Shown here one piece after another: positions 48,330 through 58,469 of a stretch of 64,000 nucleotides of DNA (the stretch's first letter is position 1; every line of letters begins with the position of its first letter). The notes beneath the pieces were generated by a model, which saw only the letters and a list, made by a program, of their open reading frames with translations, did not search any database and was not told where the DNA came from. Made by a program: the position numbers and the translations under genes. Source of the DNA: Sclerodactyla briareus (taxonomy: Eukaryota > Echinodermata > Holothuroidea > Dendrochirotida > Sclerodactylidae). The stretch lies in contig JAODTK010005674.1 in the NCBI GenBank assembly GCA_026419785.1, positions 1-64,000 of the forward strand, in the 5' to 3' direction.

Positions 48330-49545
48330 GTTGTGCGCAGCGGGGGGAGGAGTGGGTTGGGAGGCAGTTTCACCGTTTTTCAGAGAAGTGAAAAAAGTCA
48401 ATTGTGCATCGTGAGCGATAGTTTTCGCGGGGGATGGGTGCGGTAACATTTTGCTGCATATAGAAGGAATCCATCATTCGCTAAAACATTTCAAATGAAG
48501 CAAGTGTTCACCGCTAAGACATTTTCAAGTCTTCAACATGAGATTTCGGCCCACCTTATATGAATGATATTTCATAATTGATACGCGATACCCCATCAAT
48601 CAAGCAATGATCCCTAATATTTCAGTCATTCAAAGGTAATCTAAGGTCAAGAGAGAACAAAAATCAGGACAAAAAATTTCTCGAATGCCTGGACCGATCA
48701 GGTGAAATGGGTAGTAGCTTCCTGAGGGCAGTACACGAGCACCTGGTTTTAGTGTAGGACGGAGCCAGTTTTAGGTGAAATGGGGATACTATGAAAAAAA
48801 ATATCGTTTGGCCAAGTCAGTTGTTAACAAGACTCAACTGGATGGATGAATTTCGTAAGTTGGTAGGAGTCCCCATAAGGAGTACCACATGATTCGTGTG
48901 GAATCCTGTAAGCAGGTGAAATTTACAATCTTTAGCTCGATCAAGTCATGGGCAGTCAAGAATAACTCGGTTGTTTTTTGTTCCGATATTGAAAAGCAAG
49001 TGTATTTATTACTGAAACGAGGCAGGAAGTTTTCGTCGAGTACTGTTGGCTGCCGTGAGAAACTCATAACATTAACCCACAGACGGACTCTCTATGAATA
49101 ACTCGCAATTCATTGAAGAAAACTGTACTCCTTTAGTGAAAAGAATATGCAACGCGATCAGGAAGAGTCATGCCACGTGAAAGGAAATAGCGACGAGCTC
49201 CATGCTTTGTACGTGTTACTATTGTTTCAAAACCAGTAGTTTAACCATGCCACTGTGTTGCCGAATTTCGGTTGGAAGGAAGAAAGAACTGTAAACAGAA
49301 CTATTTTCACATGGTTAGACTTCAACTTTTTCTTCAACGATTGATCAATCTCGGTTGGCAATCAGCGACTATCATGGCATTCTCATCCAATTAACTCAAC
49401 AAAGATATGCTCAAAATGTTATTCTGATCGAGAGAAACAAAATAGGGACAGGGGAAGCAAACTTATCACACGGACTGCTGCAACCAACTCTAGCAGCTTT
49501 AAAAAACCGTTTCAGCACCCAACAAGCCTTCTTCAGGTGAGTGAG
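48330..49545. repeat. Segmental duplication copy A, block 1
   Basis: Collinear with 58,470-59,600. Anchors: GGAG(T)GGGTTGGG; GGTGCGGTAACAT(T)TTGCTGCATATA; AAGTGTTCACCG; TAAGGTCAAGAGAGAACAAA; GAATGCCTGGACCGATCAG; GAGCAGGTGAAAT region (48,913); GTTGCCGAATTTCGG (49,257); GATTGATCAATCT(C/T)GGTT; ACTATCATGGCA(T/C)TCTCATCC. Indels between copies are not multiples of three, so this block looks non-coding. Confidence 0.85.
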
Positions 49546-49599
49546 ACTGGAATTATGTATGTTTACATCTTGACCGGCTGCACTGCGGGTGTGTGTGCA

Positions 49600-50080
49600 G
49601 GCGGCGGTTCTACGGGGGGGGGGGGGTTAGGGGGGGATTCAGCCCCCCAAAATCCTCCCAAGCCCCCCCCACCTCCCAATTCTCGAGTGATCTAAAGTAA
49701 AATAGTTCACAACATGAACCGTACAGAATGACAAAATGAAACAACAACAATGTCATTGCTACAGAAAAAACACTATTATAAGCCAAGCAAACCTACTTCA
49801 AGAAAACTTCTCTCTGCTGGACCACAGGCCAGACAGCAAGTCCCACACATCATGGAATCCCTTCAATAATGTCGCTACTCTAAAAACTTTTAGGTCACCG
49901 AACCTGATAATTGTGCTAAAGGGAGGATTATACCAAACCAAGATGGAAGCGAGAGACGGCCGTTTCGGTGATCTGGCAGTCCGGATTTTCAAAAAAATTC
50001 TTGTACGCTACGCGCCAAACTATGGTGGCGCTCCGCTTAGATAGTCTACAAAACAATTAGCCCCCCCCACCCCCAAAAAA
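49600..50080. repeat. Poly-G/poly-C bounded insertion with dispersed repeat
   Basis: A G tract (49,613-49,627) and C-rich sequence to 49,680 are followed by sequence ending in ACGCTACGCGCCA, GGCGCTCCGCTTAGAT and poly-C at about 50,005-50,070, the same ending as 9,535-9,615. It is absent from copy B of the duplication, so it was inserted in copy A or lost from B. Confidence 0.6.
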
Positions 50081-50179
50081 AAGCTTTACTCTAGAACCGC
50101 GCCTGCTGGCTTCAATCGGTAAACCGTCAATACCTGATTAAAATGCTTCTTGGTCCACCGTGAGATTGGTCTCTTGACA

Positions 50180-51680
50180 ATGGAATATAGGGTCTAATGT
50201 AACTAAGGAACAACTTAGAACACCTTTCTTTGTAGGCTGTTCTCGATTAAGGTTACTCTCGAAAAACGGTATAAACCCCACAGTTCTCGTAAGGCGGATA
50301 TCTTTATGTCCACAAAACGTGGGTGCCGTATACCTGGACGGCTCTGCTTTACTAACTGTTGTAAAATGAAAGGGACTCCTTCCCCGTTCAGGATTACCAG
50401 TGTCTTAAAGGATAAGTCCATTGCTGAATGACTGCGCCCGGCTGCATTGGTCATACGAAAACCAAACATAAACTAGATTCAACGTGAACTTCTTTGATGT
50501 TATATTCTCACAGGTTGGAGATTGTCCAACATCCCATGTGGTTGTATACCTGGGGAGAGAAGGAGGTATTACAATACGCCCCTCATGAAGCGCACTACCA
50601 AGGATGCTGACCCATAGAACCTATTTGAAACGTAAATGCCACGAGAGGAAATTGCTGCCCGCGGCCGTTACATTTAACTGATCCTAGCCCTTTGTGGTGG
50701 AAAAGTTCTGTAAGAATTCGAGAACTTATTCTGTATTGGTTATCCCCTCTGAGATGGGCCCGTACTGCTGCCGATCCCTGATTACACGGAAGGACATAAG
50801 TATGCGGTTGCCTGCTGAGAAACTCCTCGTTTTCGGAAGGATTTCCCGACAAATGACATGCAAAAGGTGATAGATCTTGACTGCCTGGAAGTGTCAGCAG
50901 CACTTCCCCTTTGGCAGGATTAGTAATATTTGGATTTAATTCGTAAACCATGGCTGGGTCAGCCAAAATGGTGCGATGATTATCTCCTTGGCTTGTTCCT
51001 CTCTAATTTTGAAGAGACAGCGCCCCATGAGGCTGAAAGGGGGAAATAAATAAACAAAGTCAAATACCCGCCAGTCAAGGGTGAATGCATCTACAAAACA
51101 AAACACATGGGGTCTGGCTTCCATGAACAATAACGCTAAACCTGATGACTAAGCCAGCGCTAACATGTAGTAATGTGTTTGAAAATGTCAGTATTTAGCT
51201 TCCATTCCAATTGATCTCAAATTCCTGAAGTCTATCAGCCGTGGTGTTTGCAACATGCATCGCAACAATGTGTGAGCAAGTAAGCCAGATCCCATGTACT
51301 CGACGCCATAGCCATACATCTCGTGCAATTTCATCGCAATCGGGTGGATTTAACAAACCATCGTTAGTAATATATGAAGCTGCAGTGGAATTATCTGTTA
51401 AAATCTTCACATGGCTTCCAACTATCTTAGTATGGACAGCATGAATGGCTAACTTAATAGCGAGTAAACTCTAAATAGTTAATGTGGTGTCTTTTCTCAG
51501 AAGCAGACCATCTGCCCCAATCTTCTCTCTGTTCAGTACCACCCCCCCCCCCCCAACCTTGAGAGATGTATTGGGGAAATGACAAATTGTGGGTTTCCAT
51601 GACTTATCTGCCTTACTTCGTTAGCCAGATTCGAAACCCACCCTTGCAACTCTTATTTCATGTCAGAGGTTACAGGCATG
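50180..51680 (-). mobile_element. DIRS-like (tyrosine recombinase) retroelement, degenerate 3' portion
   Basis: On the minus strand, in order and in changing frames, translations show these pieces. First is LQGWVSNLANEV (about 51,640), then WGRWSASEKTHHINYL (about 51,510), interrupted by poly-C at 51,541-51,554. RNase H follows with LTDNSTAASYITNDG and EIARDVWLW and a histidine-containing CSHIVAMHVAN segment (51,410-51,195). The linker has DAFTLDWRVF, FPPFSLMGR and WLTQPWFTN (51,080-50,936). Then come LLTLPGSQ and CHLSGNPSENEEFL (50,920-50,800). Recombinase-type pieces are LVVRFMRGVL and YTTTWDV (about 50,600-50,530), and LVKQSRPG near 50,350. This is the order RT end, RNase H, linker, tyrosine recombinase expected of DIRS elements. 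Frameshifts and stops show it is dead. The RT catalytic region is missing. Confidence 0.87.
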
Positions 51681-51750
51681 ATTTTGTCGAAATCCCCTGA
51701 CGAGGATTCTAATGCCTATATTTTTGCATTTTCCAAAGTCTGTACTTGTC

Positions 51751-51805
51751 AATACACTACGTGTATTTTCAACTTGTAAAGTGCAAGTATGCACTACGTG
51801 CATAC
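51751..51805. repeat. Two matching hairpins sharing CACTACGTG
   Basis: AATACAC-TAC-GTGTATT (51,751-51,767) and GTATGCAC-TAC-GTGCATAC (51,787-51,805) are perfect inverted repeats, each with the same TAC spacer and 37 bases apart centre to centre. They lie between the DIRS remnant and block 2 of the duplication. Function is unknown; they could be transposon termini or dyad protein-binding sites. Confidence 0.7.
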
Positions 51806-51894
51806 AGCACTAGACGAGCTAAGGTGATGGATTGTACGTCCGGTGCATGCATTCGCGGTCCACTATCTAATTACCTGTACCAATAGGTGAAGAA

Positions 51895-52110
51895 GAAACA
51901 CACACGCACACATGCACACACGCACACATACAGACGCGCGATTGGATCCTGCGTGGGTAACAATGACTACAAAACCAATCAGCCAATAGTTCAACTACTC
52001 GATGTCTGTCCTGACAATGATTCGGGAAAAGAAAATATACAACAACAAAAAAATCAATAACACTCGTCGTTTTACACGCACACATTGATTAGTTTTCGTG
52101 GAGATTATTT
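51895..52110. repeat. Segmental duplication copy A, block 2
   Basis: Collinear with 60,575-60,705. Anchors: ATCCTGCGTG(G/A)GTAACAATGA; GATTC(C)GGGAAAAGA vs ATCCGAGAAAAGA; CAATAACAC(T/C)CGT; TTACACGCACA vs CTCACGTACAGA; TTTCGTGGAGATT vs TTTCGTGAAGATT. CA-rich sequence at 51,897-51,935 is an insertion specific to this copy. On the minus strand it lies downstream of the candidate gene's stop codon. Confidence 0.8.
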
Positions 52111-52111
52111 A

Positions 52112-52833
52112 GATTGTTAAGATGTGATAATGACAGATGTTTGAGCGTAGTGTCGGTTTATTCTTTATTACTGCTAAATGCGCGTTTTCAATTTACCAGC
52201 TGGACAGTTTGAGCAACGAAAACAATCATTCATCGGCCCATACAATACGTGGGAGTTTGAAGTACCGCGCGTAAAGTATAACGATCTGCTCGGGAAGGGT
52301 TATCGGTCCTGAGGCCAACTATTTGGATTCCCGTTGATGTGCTATTTGCTACTGACACATTTCTGATCTTTCCGCTCCGCTGCCCAAAATGGATATCACA
52401 CAACACGATGAGGCATGCATTTTATGTCCCTCACAAGTCAGAAGGTGAAATGTGCCACGGGTATCCTTTCTCCAATCGAAATGGTCTTGGAGCGTCCTGC
52501 ACCGCAAAGACTGTTTTGCTGTTGTAGACACATACAATTCAATCCGGTGTCAATCCTCATTGGTCCTCAATTATAAACAAATCAACTATAAGAAATACGT
52601 TGAATAGGCCACTATTAAACGCATCACTCGATACAGCTTCAGTACGCTGGTTCACGATTATCATTTGTTGTAGAGGCTACCCTACTGTACGTCCATCTGA
52701 TTTTAGGCATCGGCTCTATTCCATTGATTGTTTGAATTTGTGATCCAGTAGGACGATGCCGCTATATGTTAAGAACGCCACAGGTATAAGGGGAACTCCC
52801 TTACACCTGGCGTTCCTGTGATGGTGATGGGAC
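52112..52833. other. Sequence downstream of candidate gene copy A
   Basis: No clear counterpart in copy B over most of its length. A minus-strand 62-codon ORF (52,537-52,349) is not conserved. Any 3' untranslated region of the minus-strand gene would lie here. Confidence 0.4.
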
Positions 52834-52891
52834 CTACTCTTTAAGCACAAGAGAGCTCACAGCTGAGATATCGATGTCCCCGTCGGTACAT
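52834..52891 (-). CDS. Candidate gene copy A, terminal coding exon
   Basis: Read on the minus strand after an acceptor ending CGAAG at 52,892, the exon supplies one base to complete a codon. It then encodes CTDGDIDISAVSSLVLKE and stops at TAG (52,836-52,834). Copy B at 61,023-60,981 encodes DIDIPVVSLLPQE and stops at the aligned TAG. The 3-base length difference inside the shared part keeps the frame, and two of the differences in the DIDI and following codons are synonymous. The internal exon at 53,707 ends in phase 2, compatible with this acceptor across an 815-bp intron. The tail is acidic. I do not recognise the protein. The acceptor's pyrimidine tract is weak, so the exact start is uncertain. 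Confidence 0.5.
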
Positions 52892-53706
52892 CTTCGTTCG
52901 AGAAACATAATGTTCATACAAGATGTTCATACAACATAAGCCAACACCTGTCAATCAGTAAGGTGTCAATTAGGCGTCCTCACTATTGATCTGCATATTA
53001 CGAGCTGCTAGTCACCACTAACACAGCAGTAGCCAATTCAGCACTCATTGTGCATTTCGTAGGTTTCAGCACTTTACTCTAGTTATCATTAGAAGAAGAG
53101 CTAGTATGGGCTCGTAAGCTAGGCACCGAAATCATCGCCTGTTTAATTCACGCCTTTCTAGCTAAAATTGTTATCTCGTATCTTATCTGAGATCCAGCCT
53201 CTTAAACGTAGCACTATTGTTTTACAGTTCTTGCCTCTTTACGTGCAAGTACCCTAACAATTGATCACCATCACCAGTGTTGCTATAAGGTCACTGAGCA
53301 TTGTGCTAAATCAGTATGTTTGTTAATAGTTATCAGCTGTAGAATTACCTGAAGCTTCGATGGCCTCGGAGTATTAAGTATTAAACTACTCGAGGTAAAT
53401 AGTTATATACTCTTTGAACGTAATATTCTCATTCCTTCTGGTTGTTGACAGACAAATTCATCATTATTCGAACAATTGCGAGTAGTAGGCAGTAAATCAG
53501 CGGTTTTCGGAAATCAATTAAGACTAAACCTAACGAGTGCTGACTCACAAATGAATCAGAGAATGAGACTGTCGGAAAAGAATGAGCTGTGTTCGCGAAT
53601 CGAATCTCCTTTCTTCCACTTTCTTCGTAACACTGTATTCTCGGTTTACGGTCGAGCTTCATTTCGACGATGGAATGACTGGCGACATTTCATCCATGAC
53701 ACTCAC

Positions 53707-53936
53707 AGGAGATGAAGCTCTAATGGACTGTAGTTGAATGCTTTCTTCCAACGCAAGGATGGAACATCGACACCACGCCTATGGTCCCATTTGAAGCCAC
53801 CATCGAAATCAAAGTACGGCACATTCTCGGACTTGGAAGCCTTATAAACAGCAAGCTGTATATTGAAAGGACGATGTATCTTTTTGCCATCCTTCTGGGC
53901 TTCACTACGTTTTGTGGCAGCATAGTATATCGACTT
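53707..53936 (-). CDS. Candidate gene copy A, internal coding exon
   Basis: On the minus strand an acceptor CTTTTGCAG precedes 53,936 and a strong donor GTGAGT follows 53,707, leaving 230 bases open in one frame. The translation includes KRSEAQKDGKKIHRPFNIQ and FKWDHRRGVDVPSLRW. Copy B (61,755-61,540) reads KRSDAQKEGKKIHRPLNIQ and FRWKHMRGIYVPSLRW. Across these parts most differences are third-base changes (for example AAA/AAG, CGT/CGC, GCC/GCT, TTG/TTA, CAT/CAC), and the middle differs by a whole six codons, as expected for a constrained coding exon. A 2-base indel near the acceptor changes the incoming phase between copies, so at least one copy may be damaged. The basic lysine/arginine-rich start could suit a cytoplasmic or nucleic-acid-facing segment, but that is speculation. 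Family not recognised. Confidence 0.62.
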
Positions 53937-54290
53937 CTGCAAAAGGTAAGTAACTTCCTACTATTTGAATCTCTCATAATATATTCTCATCATATGATTG
54001 TAATTGACGGTTTTCTTCTTGCCAGGTGGGACATCACAACTTTTCTTTGCAAGCTAGTGTCCACTTCTCCAATCACAATTAATCTCACGCTAACTGATTT
54101 TTTTTTAAGGCGTTAAGCCTTGCCTGCCGATAAATTGTGTTCCAGTTTTCTGCTCATTTTGTATGGCCAATGCAAAGAGAACATACGGAACAATCGGCAG
54201 CGAACTTCAACAAACAATTAGCATGCTTCACGCTGAATAAACTCAATCGAAAGTCCCTCTTTCGTCCCGTAAATTTGAAATGTCTCTAAA
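53937..54290. other. Predicted intron or 5' flank of candidate gene copy A
   Basis: Partly conserved in copy B (ATAATATATTCTCAT vs ATAATATATGATATTATCAT; ACGGTTTTCT; AGGTGGG(A/T)CATCACAAC; AATAAACTCAATCGAA). No conserved reading frame, so it is non-coding in my reading. Confidence 0.5.
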
Positions 54291-54420
54291 CGTACGAAAA
54301 CCAGTGGTCACACCTATTTAGGAGGTATGCGAGAATGGGACAGTGATGTCTGCCGTGAAAGATAGCTGTGGAAAGTTGTGTTCCTCCTGTCACTGGGACG
54401 ACTGTGTATTTTGATGGGCC
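54290..54420 (-). other. Conserved block upstream of candidate gene copy A
   Basis: Shares with 62,070-62,190 the anchors GA(C)AATGATGTCTGC / GACAGTGATGTCTGC and GTT(G/C)CGTTCCTCCTGTCACTG(A/G)GACGA. On the minus strand one frame gives VTGGTQ in both copies with one synonymous change. Beyond about eight codons the frames diverge and copy B meets a stop, so an exon is possible but not shown. It could instead be conserved regulatory or repeat sequence. Confidence 0.4.
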
Positions 54421-54424
54421 ACAA

Positions 54425-55620
54425 GGAGATAGCCCACAGCGAGGAGTCCGGGACGCACACACAGAAACGAAAGAACACGGATATTCTGTACGCTTCCTCC
54501 TTGTTCTATATACAACTATAACACAACGTAGAAATTGGTATGGGCGGCCGTCCCCAAAATAAAATGTGCATCCTGGCTTGCACGAAACTAGAAACGAACT
54601 GAACAGGCTGCACCAGCCTGCTGCACTCTCCCCCAGCCGACGGCAATGCACAACGCCCAGTCTCTATCCCGCTAGCGAGTGCCACACGGCCTCCCATTGG
54701 CCACACTGCCAAGATTGCGTCATCGCTGGCCGGGACAAAGGGGGACAAATACCAGCCGCCGCAAACAAAGGGAGGACCTACAACAGCCATATTTACCTAA
54801 TCCGGCTCAGGTTGAAATCGGTACAGGCCGAAATATGGGTGACTAGATTGAGGCACCCAGATCTGCCAGACAATACTGCCGGATATGCTGTGACTCTGTC
54901 AGATCTGTGACTCAACCTCCCAGGAAAAAGAAAAGAAAACGGCGTCATTCGTAGCGTCCGTACGTACAAATATTATTATATCTATATACTGAGAAAACAG
55001 CAGTGTAATTCGACAGAGGATTTGTCAACGACTAGATGTTCTGTAAAGTCATAGGGAAACAGGAACTATCAAAACTCGATTGTTTTGATAAATAAATCTT
55101 AAATGAAGGAAAAGTATTGTAAAATCGCACAATTCTCATGTTAAACAGCAGAACAAGGAACAGGAACTTAGAAGAAACAGGAACTTTATGTGAAAAAGTG
55201 CAAAGTTAAACAGTCCTTTAACAGTGCTATTTCAGGTAATCGAGGCTTTGTTCAGCCTAGCATCTGGGGGAGATCGCCGTTCCTAATGATATCCATAATT
55301 GTCATGTAGCTTAGTTCAATAATCCCTCACATTATTTTCAGTTTGGTGACTAGCGTGACCAACCTTTCAGAAATGCGACGGCCAATTGCGCTTCCTGAGT
55401 GTGTAGTTGAGTACATATTCAGCAAATATTGACCTCGCCCTAAAAATGCAAAAAAAAAGTGCGTCGCGTCTTGTTTTATTAGTTATACGAGTCAGACAGA
55501 GGGGAAGGGGCTAAACTGCCTATTTAATTGGAGATGCCTCGTATCGGCACGTGAATGTTAATTGCGACAACTGTAGTTTAGACGCCAGCTTGTTTTCAAC
55601 TACGCACAAGGGGGCAACTG
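54425..55620. other. Unassigned sequence within copy A
   Basis: A minus-strand ORF (54,790-54,506) and a plus-strand ORF (54,566-54,910) overlap one another, and neither has a counterpart in copy B. No other feature seen. Confidence 0.4.
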
Positions 55621-55624
55621 TCTC

Positions 55625-55870
55625 AGTGTGCATTCACAACAACACAATTCTGTTTTGTCTTCATTGTCAGGAAAAATTAGCCGACGCTCTCACTCATTTA
55701 TATCCAACAGGACGTAATGCTTCCGATTTCCCTTTTTGCAAATGCAATAGTTGACTATTCTTCGGAAACATCCATTGAATAGTTGGTCAATAAACTCCAG
55801 CTATGCTCTCACAATGGCGTGGCATCTCGTACTAATGGAGACTCGTGTGCTGTTGAGAGGGTCCAGAGGT
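55625..55870 (+). repeat. Segment present in inverted orientation in copy B
   Basis: The plus-strand sequence here matches the minus strand of 63,617-63,830. Anchors: AATTAGCC(G/A)ACGC(T/C)CTC, AG(T/C)TGGTC(A/G)ATAAA, TCCAGCT(A/G)TGCTCTCA(C/T)AATGGCG. The next 120 bases (55,890-56,010) are instead in direct orientation relative to copy B, so this is a local inversion or an insertion of the same mobile segment in opposite orientations. Translation of both copies is partly similar (SYALTMAWHLV vs SCALIMARRLV), but frames do not hold. Confidence 0.65.
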
Positions 55871-55889
55871 GGATACAAAGCGGTGAATA

Positions 55890-56010
55890 TTTCAGTAGAA
55901 ATAATTGTACCCAATTCTTCCTTTAGGCAGTAGTGCCTACAGACTGATAACGTCTTAAAGCATTCTAGAAGCACTACATATATATTCACTATTATTGATT
56001 CACGAGGTAA
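55890..56010. repeat. Segmental duplication copy A, block 4 (direct)
   Basis: CCAATTCTTCC, then GGGCAGTAGTGCC-like sequence, CTACAGACTGATAACGTCT and CATTCTAGAAGC match 63,880-63,960 in direct orientation (CCAATCCTTCC, GGCAGCAGTATC, CTACAGACTGATAACGTCT, CATTCTTGAAGCC). Confidence 0.75.
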
Positions 56011-56040
56011 AACGTTGCATGTCAGGTTCTAACTCAGCGG

Positions 56041-56605
56041 AGGGAGGGGGGGGGGGGGGGAGGTAACAATGAGGACGAACACTTTCCAAATCTAACGAAA
56101 AATACCACAATTCATGAAAAACAGCTAGGTGAGCGGGGGGGGCGCGGGAATCCTGGACCATGTAGCAGAGAACTTGGTCACCCCATCCAGTCATGGCAAG
56201 TCCTAGCGCCGCCCTGCAATATTGTCAGAACGCTGTTTACTGTGGCTGAATCAGAATCCCTCCGGATTCTGTCTAACCCTGAACTCTTGCTTCTACCCCA
56301 CATTTCAAGCAATGCTATCTTATTGAGGTCATGTTGACAACTCGGAAGAATAGTCCAATGCACTGAAGTTATCTGCAAATACACTTAAAAGAATAACGAA
56401 AGGGAAAATATGGAGACGCGGAAGATAGTCACCTCTCCCTCTGTATCTGTTTTGACGTCTAGTTATTTTTCAAAGTAAATAATGTCTAGGTAACTGCTTT
56501 AAAAGGAAAGACTTGGAGAGTTAAATTTACTTCTAGACCTCCAACTAGCGTATCAAATTTATTTAGATAATTTTGAAAATATATCAACATGTATGAATAC
56601 GCTAT
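56041..56605. other. Unassigned sequence with a G tract
   Basis: G run at 56,041-56,062. Near 56,395-56,460 there is weak similarity to the start of the tandem unit that follows, possibly a third, decayed unit. Confidence 0.45.
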
Positions 56606-56609
56606 CAGT

Positions 56610-57430
56610 TAACACATGTATGTATATTGTTATCAGAAAACATGAAATAGAGTAAAAATGGAGAATAAATGGAGAATAGAAAAGAGAAAGAACAAAAAAA
56701 GAAATAGAATAAAAAAATAGAGAATAGGGAGCTAGTCACCCTTGCCTTGTATCGGTTTCGAGAGAAGGTCCCTATCTCCAACGAAGATTGACTCTTGGAG
56801 AATTTCAATGTTGTGGTAAGATACTTGCTAACTAGAATCATTTCACGTAGTTTGGGGCTGACACTTAGTGAAACGTTCTTCCCATATACTGTTGAGTGTC
56901 GTCGGCGTACGCATAAATTATAGGAATATAGGATTGAACTGTATAGAGATTAATAAGTCAAATTTACCCCTTCAGTCGATTACGGACTCCCGAGAACCTG
57001 ACGATATGCAATGGTTTCCCAGCATTTCATTATCAATATCAGCCCAGATGTATGTATGATTATGCATGATATCGATAATTGATTTTTTACAATGGTATTA
57101 TAGGATATCGTCAACATTAAACTGTTGGTGGTCATAGTGGATGGATTATCATTGGTGTCGTAATTGTACGGAGTAAATGTCGTGATTGCAGCCTCTCTTG
57201 TGTAATGCCCCATCTTATGGTTATCACAACTGGAAACTCCGCATATCAGCATCGACTTACCAAAGGTCTACGGCATAGATTCGAACGAGGGGCGGAATGT
57301 GGTGAAAAGATCACTGTCCTTCTGGTCCGTCTGTCCTTCCGCCAGCATATTGAACCATTTTTCTTTTTTTTCTTTGTGAATATATTTTCAATGTCTGAAT
57401 ATGCTATAATTTATGTATTTTGTTTTGACA
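56610..57430 (+). repeat. ~0.8 kb tandem duplication, unit 1
   Basis: Aligned with 57,431-58,080. Anchors in order: GAAACATGAAAT; GTCCCTATCTCCA vs TATCCCTATCTCCAGC; TGTGGTAA; GACACTTAGTGA(A/C)ACGT; CTTCCCATATAC; GTCGTCG(G/T)CGTAC; TATAG...GAATATAG(G)ATTGAA; GGTTCCCAGCATTTC; TATCGTCAACATT; TAGTGGATGGAT; GTCGTA(A/G)TTGTGC/A. There are many single-base changes and indels and no shared frame, so it is non-coding. Confidence 0.88.
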
Positions 57431-58080
57431 AGTGATGTTGGTGAATAGGTATGAAACATGAAATATGACATAGAGTATGGAAACGAAGAATAACAAAAAA
57501 CATATATGGGAACTAGGAAGTAGTCTGCACCGGATTCGGAAGAATATCCCTATCTCCAGCAGATAGGAACCTCTGGGGATGATTTTATTGCTGTGGTAAT
57601 GTATTTATTAGCTAGAGTTATTTCAAGTGGTTTTAGGCGACACTTAGTGACACGTCCTTCCCATATACAGCACATGTCGTCGTCGTACCCATAAATAATC
57701 AGAATATAGAATTGAATTATATAGAGGGCTAAATACCCTGGTACCCGCTTCATTGATTACAAACTATTGCTAAAACCTGGACCTATGACAGATGGTTCCC
57801 AGCATTTCCTTATCACTAGCACATTATTATCAGCGATATCATAGGATTCGGTACAATAGTATCATCATTATAAATGTATCGGTAATCGTCAACATTGTGC
57901 AAAATTGTGTTAATAGTGGATGGATGATATTGGTTGTCGTAGTTGTGCCTAATAAATGTTGTAGATGTATCCTCCTTAATGTCATGCTCCTCTTAACGTT
58001 TTGTTCCCCCTGACACTCGTTATATATCATCAATTCGACTGTCTAGACACATAGATTTGAAAGGGACGAATGAATCACTG
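57431..58080 (+). repeat. ~0.8 kb tandem duplication, unit 2
   Basis: Partner of 56,610-57,430. It lies immediately left of copy B of the large duplication, so it sits at or near the boundary between the copies A and B. Confidence 0.88.
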
Positions 58081-58469
58081 TGTAGCGTGGCCAAAGCCGC
58101 GGAGAACAACGTGGGTTGTCAAATGTGTTCGAAACCTCGCCATAGTGTCTGTCAGCTTTAAACCGAATCATGGAGAACACTTCTCAAAGATCATATAGAC
58201 TATGGATACCTGACTACCTGAATTGCACCCAACATTGTTGTAAGCCTGGAAGTCACAAAATAATGTTCGACAAATATACATGCGCGTATGCGTATGGTTA
58301 ATGTAACGTACACCTCGCAAATGATGTGTGTTTTTGTTTTTGGCCGCAGGTTCAAGGAATCTCTGCGCCAGCGACAGTGCGGGTGGATCGAAGTGTGGAT
58401 GCGTGTGTGCATGTGATGCCCTGGTTCTCAGGCACAATTCTCACGGCTCCCATAGTATCACCGGTGGTG

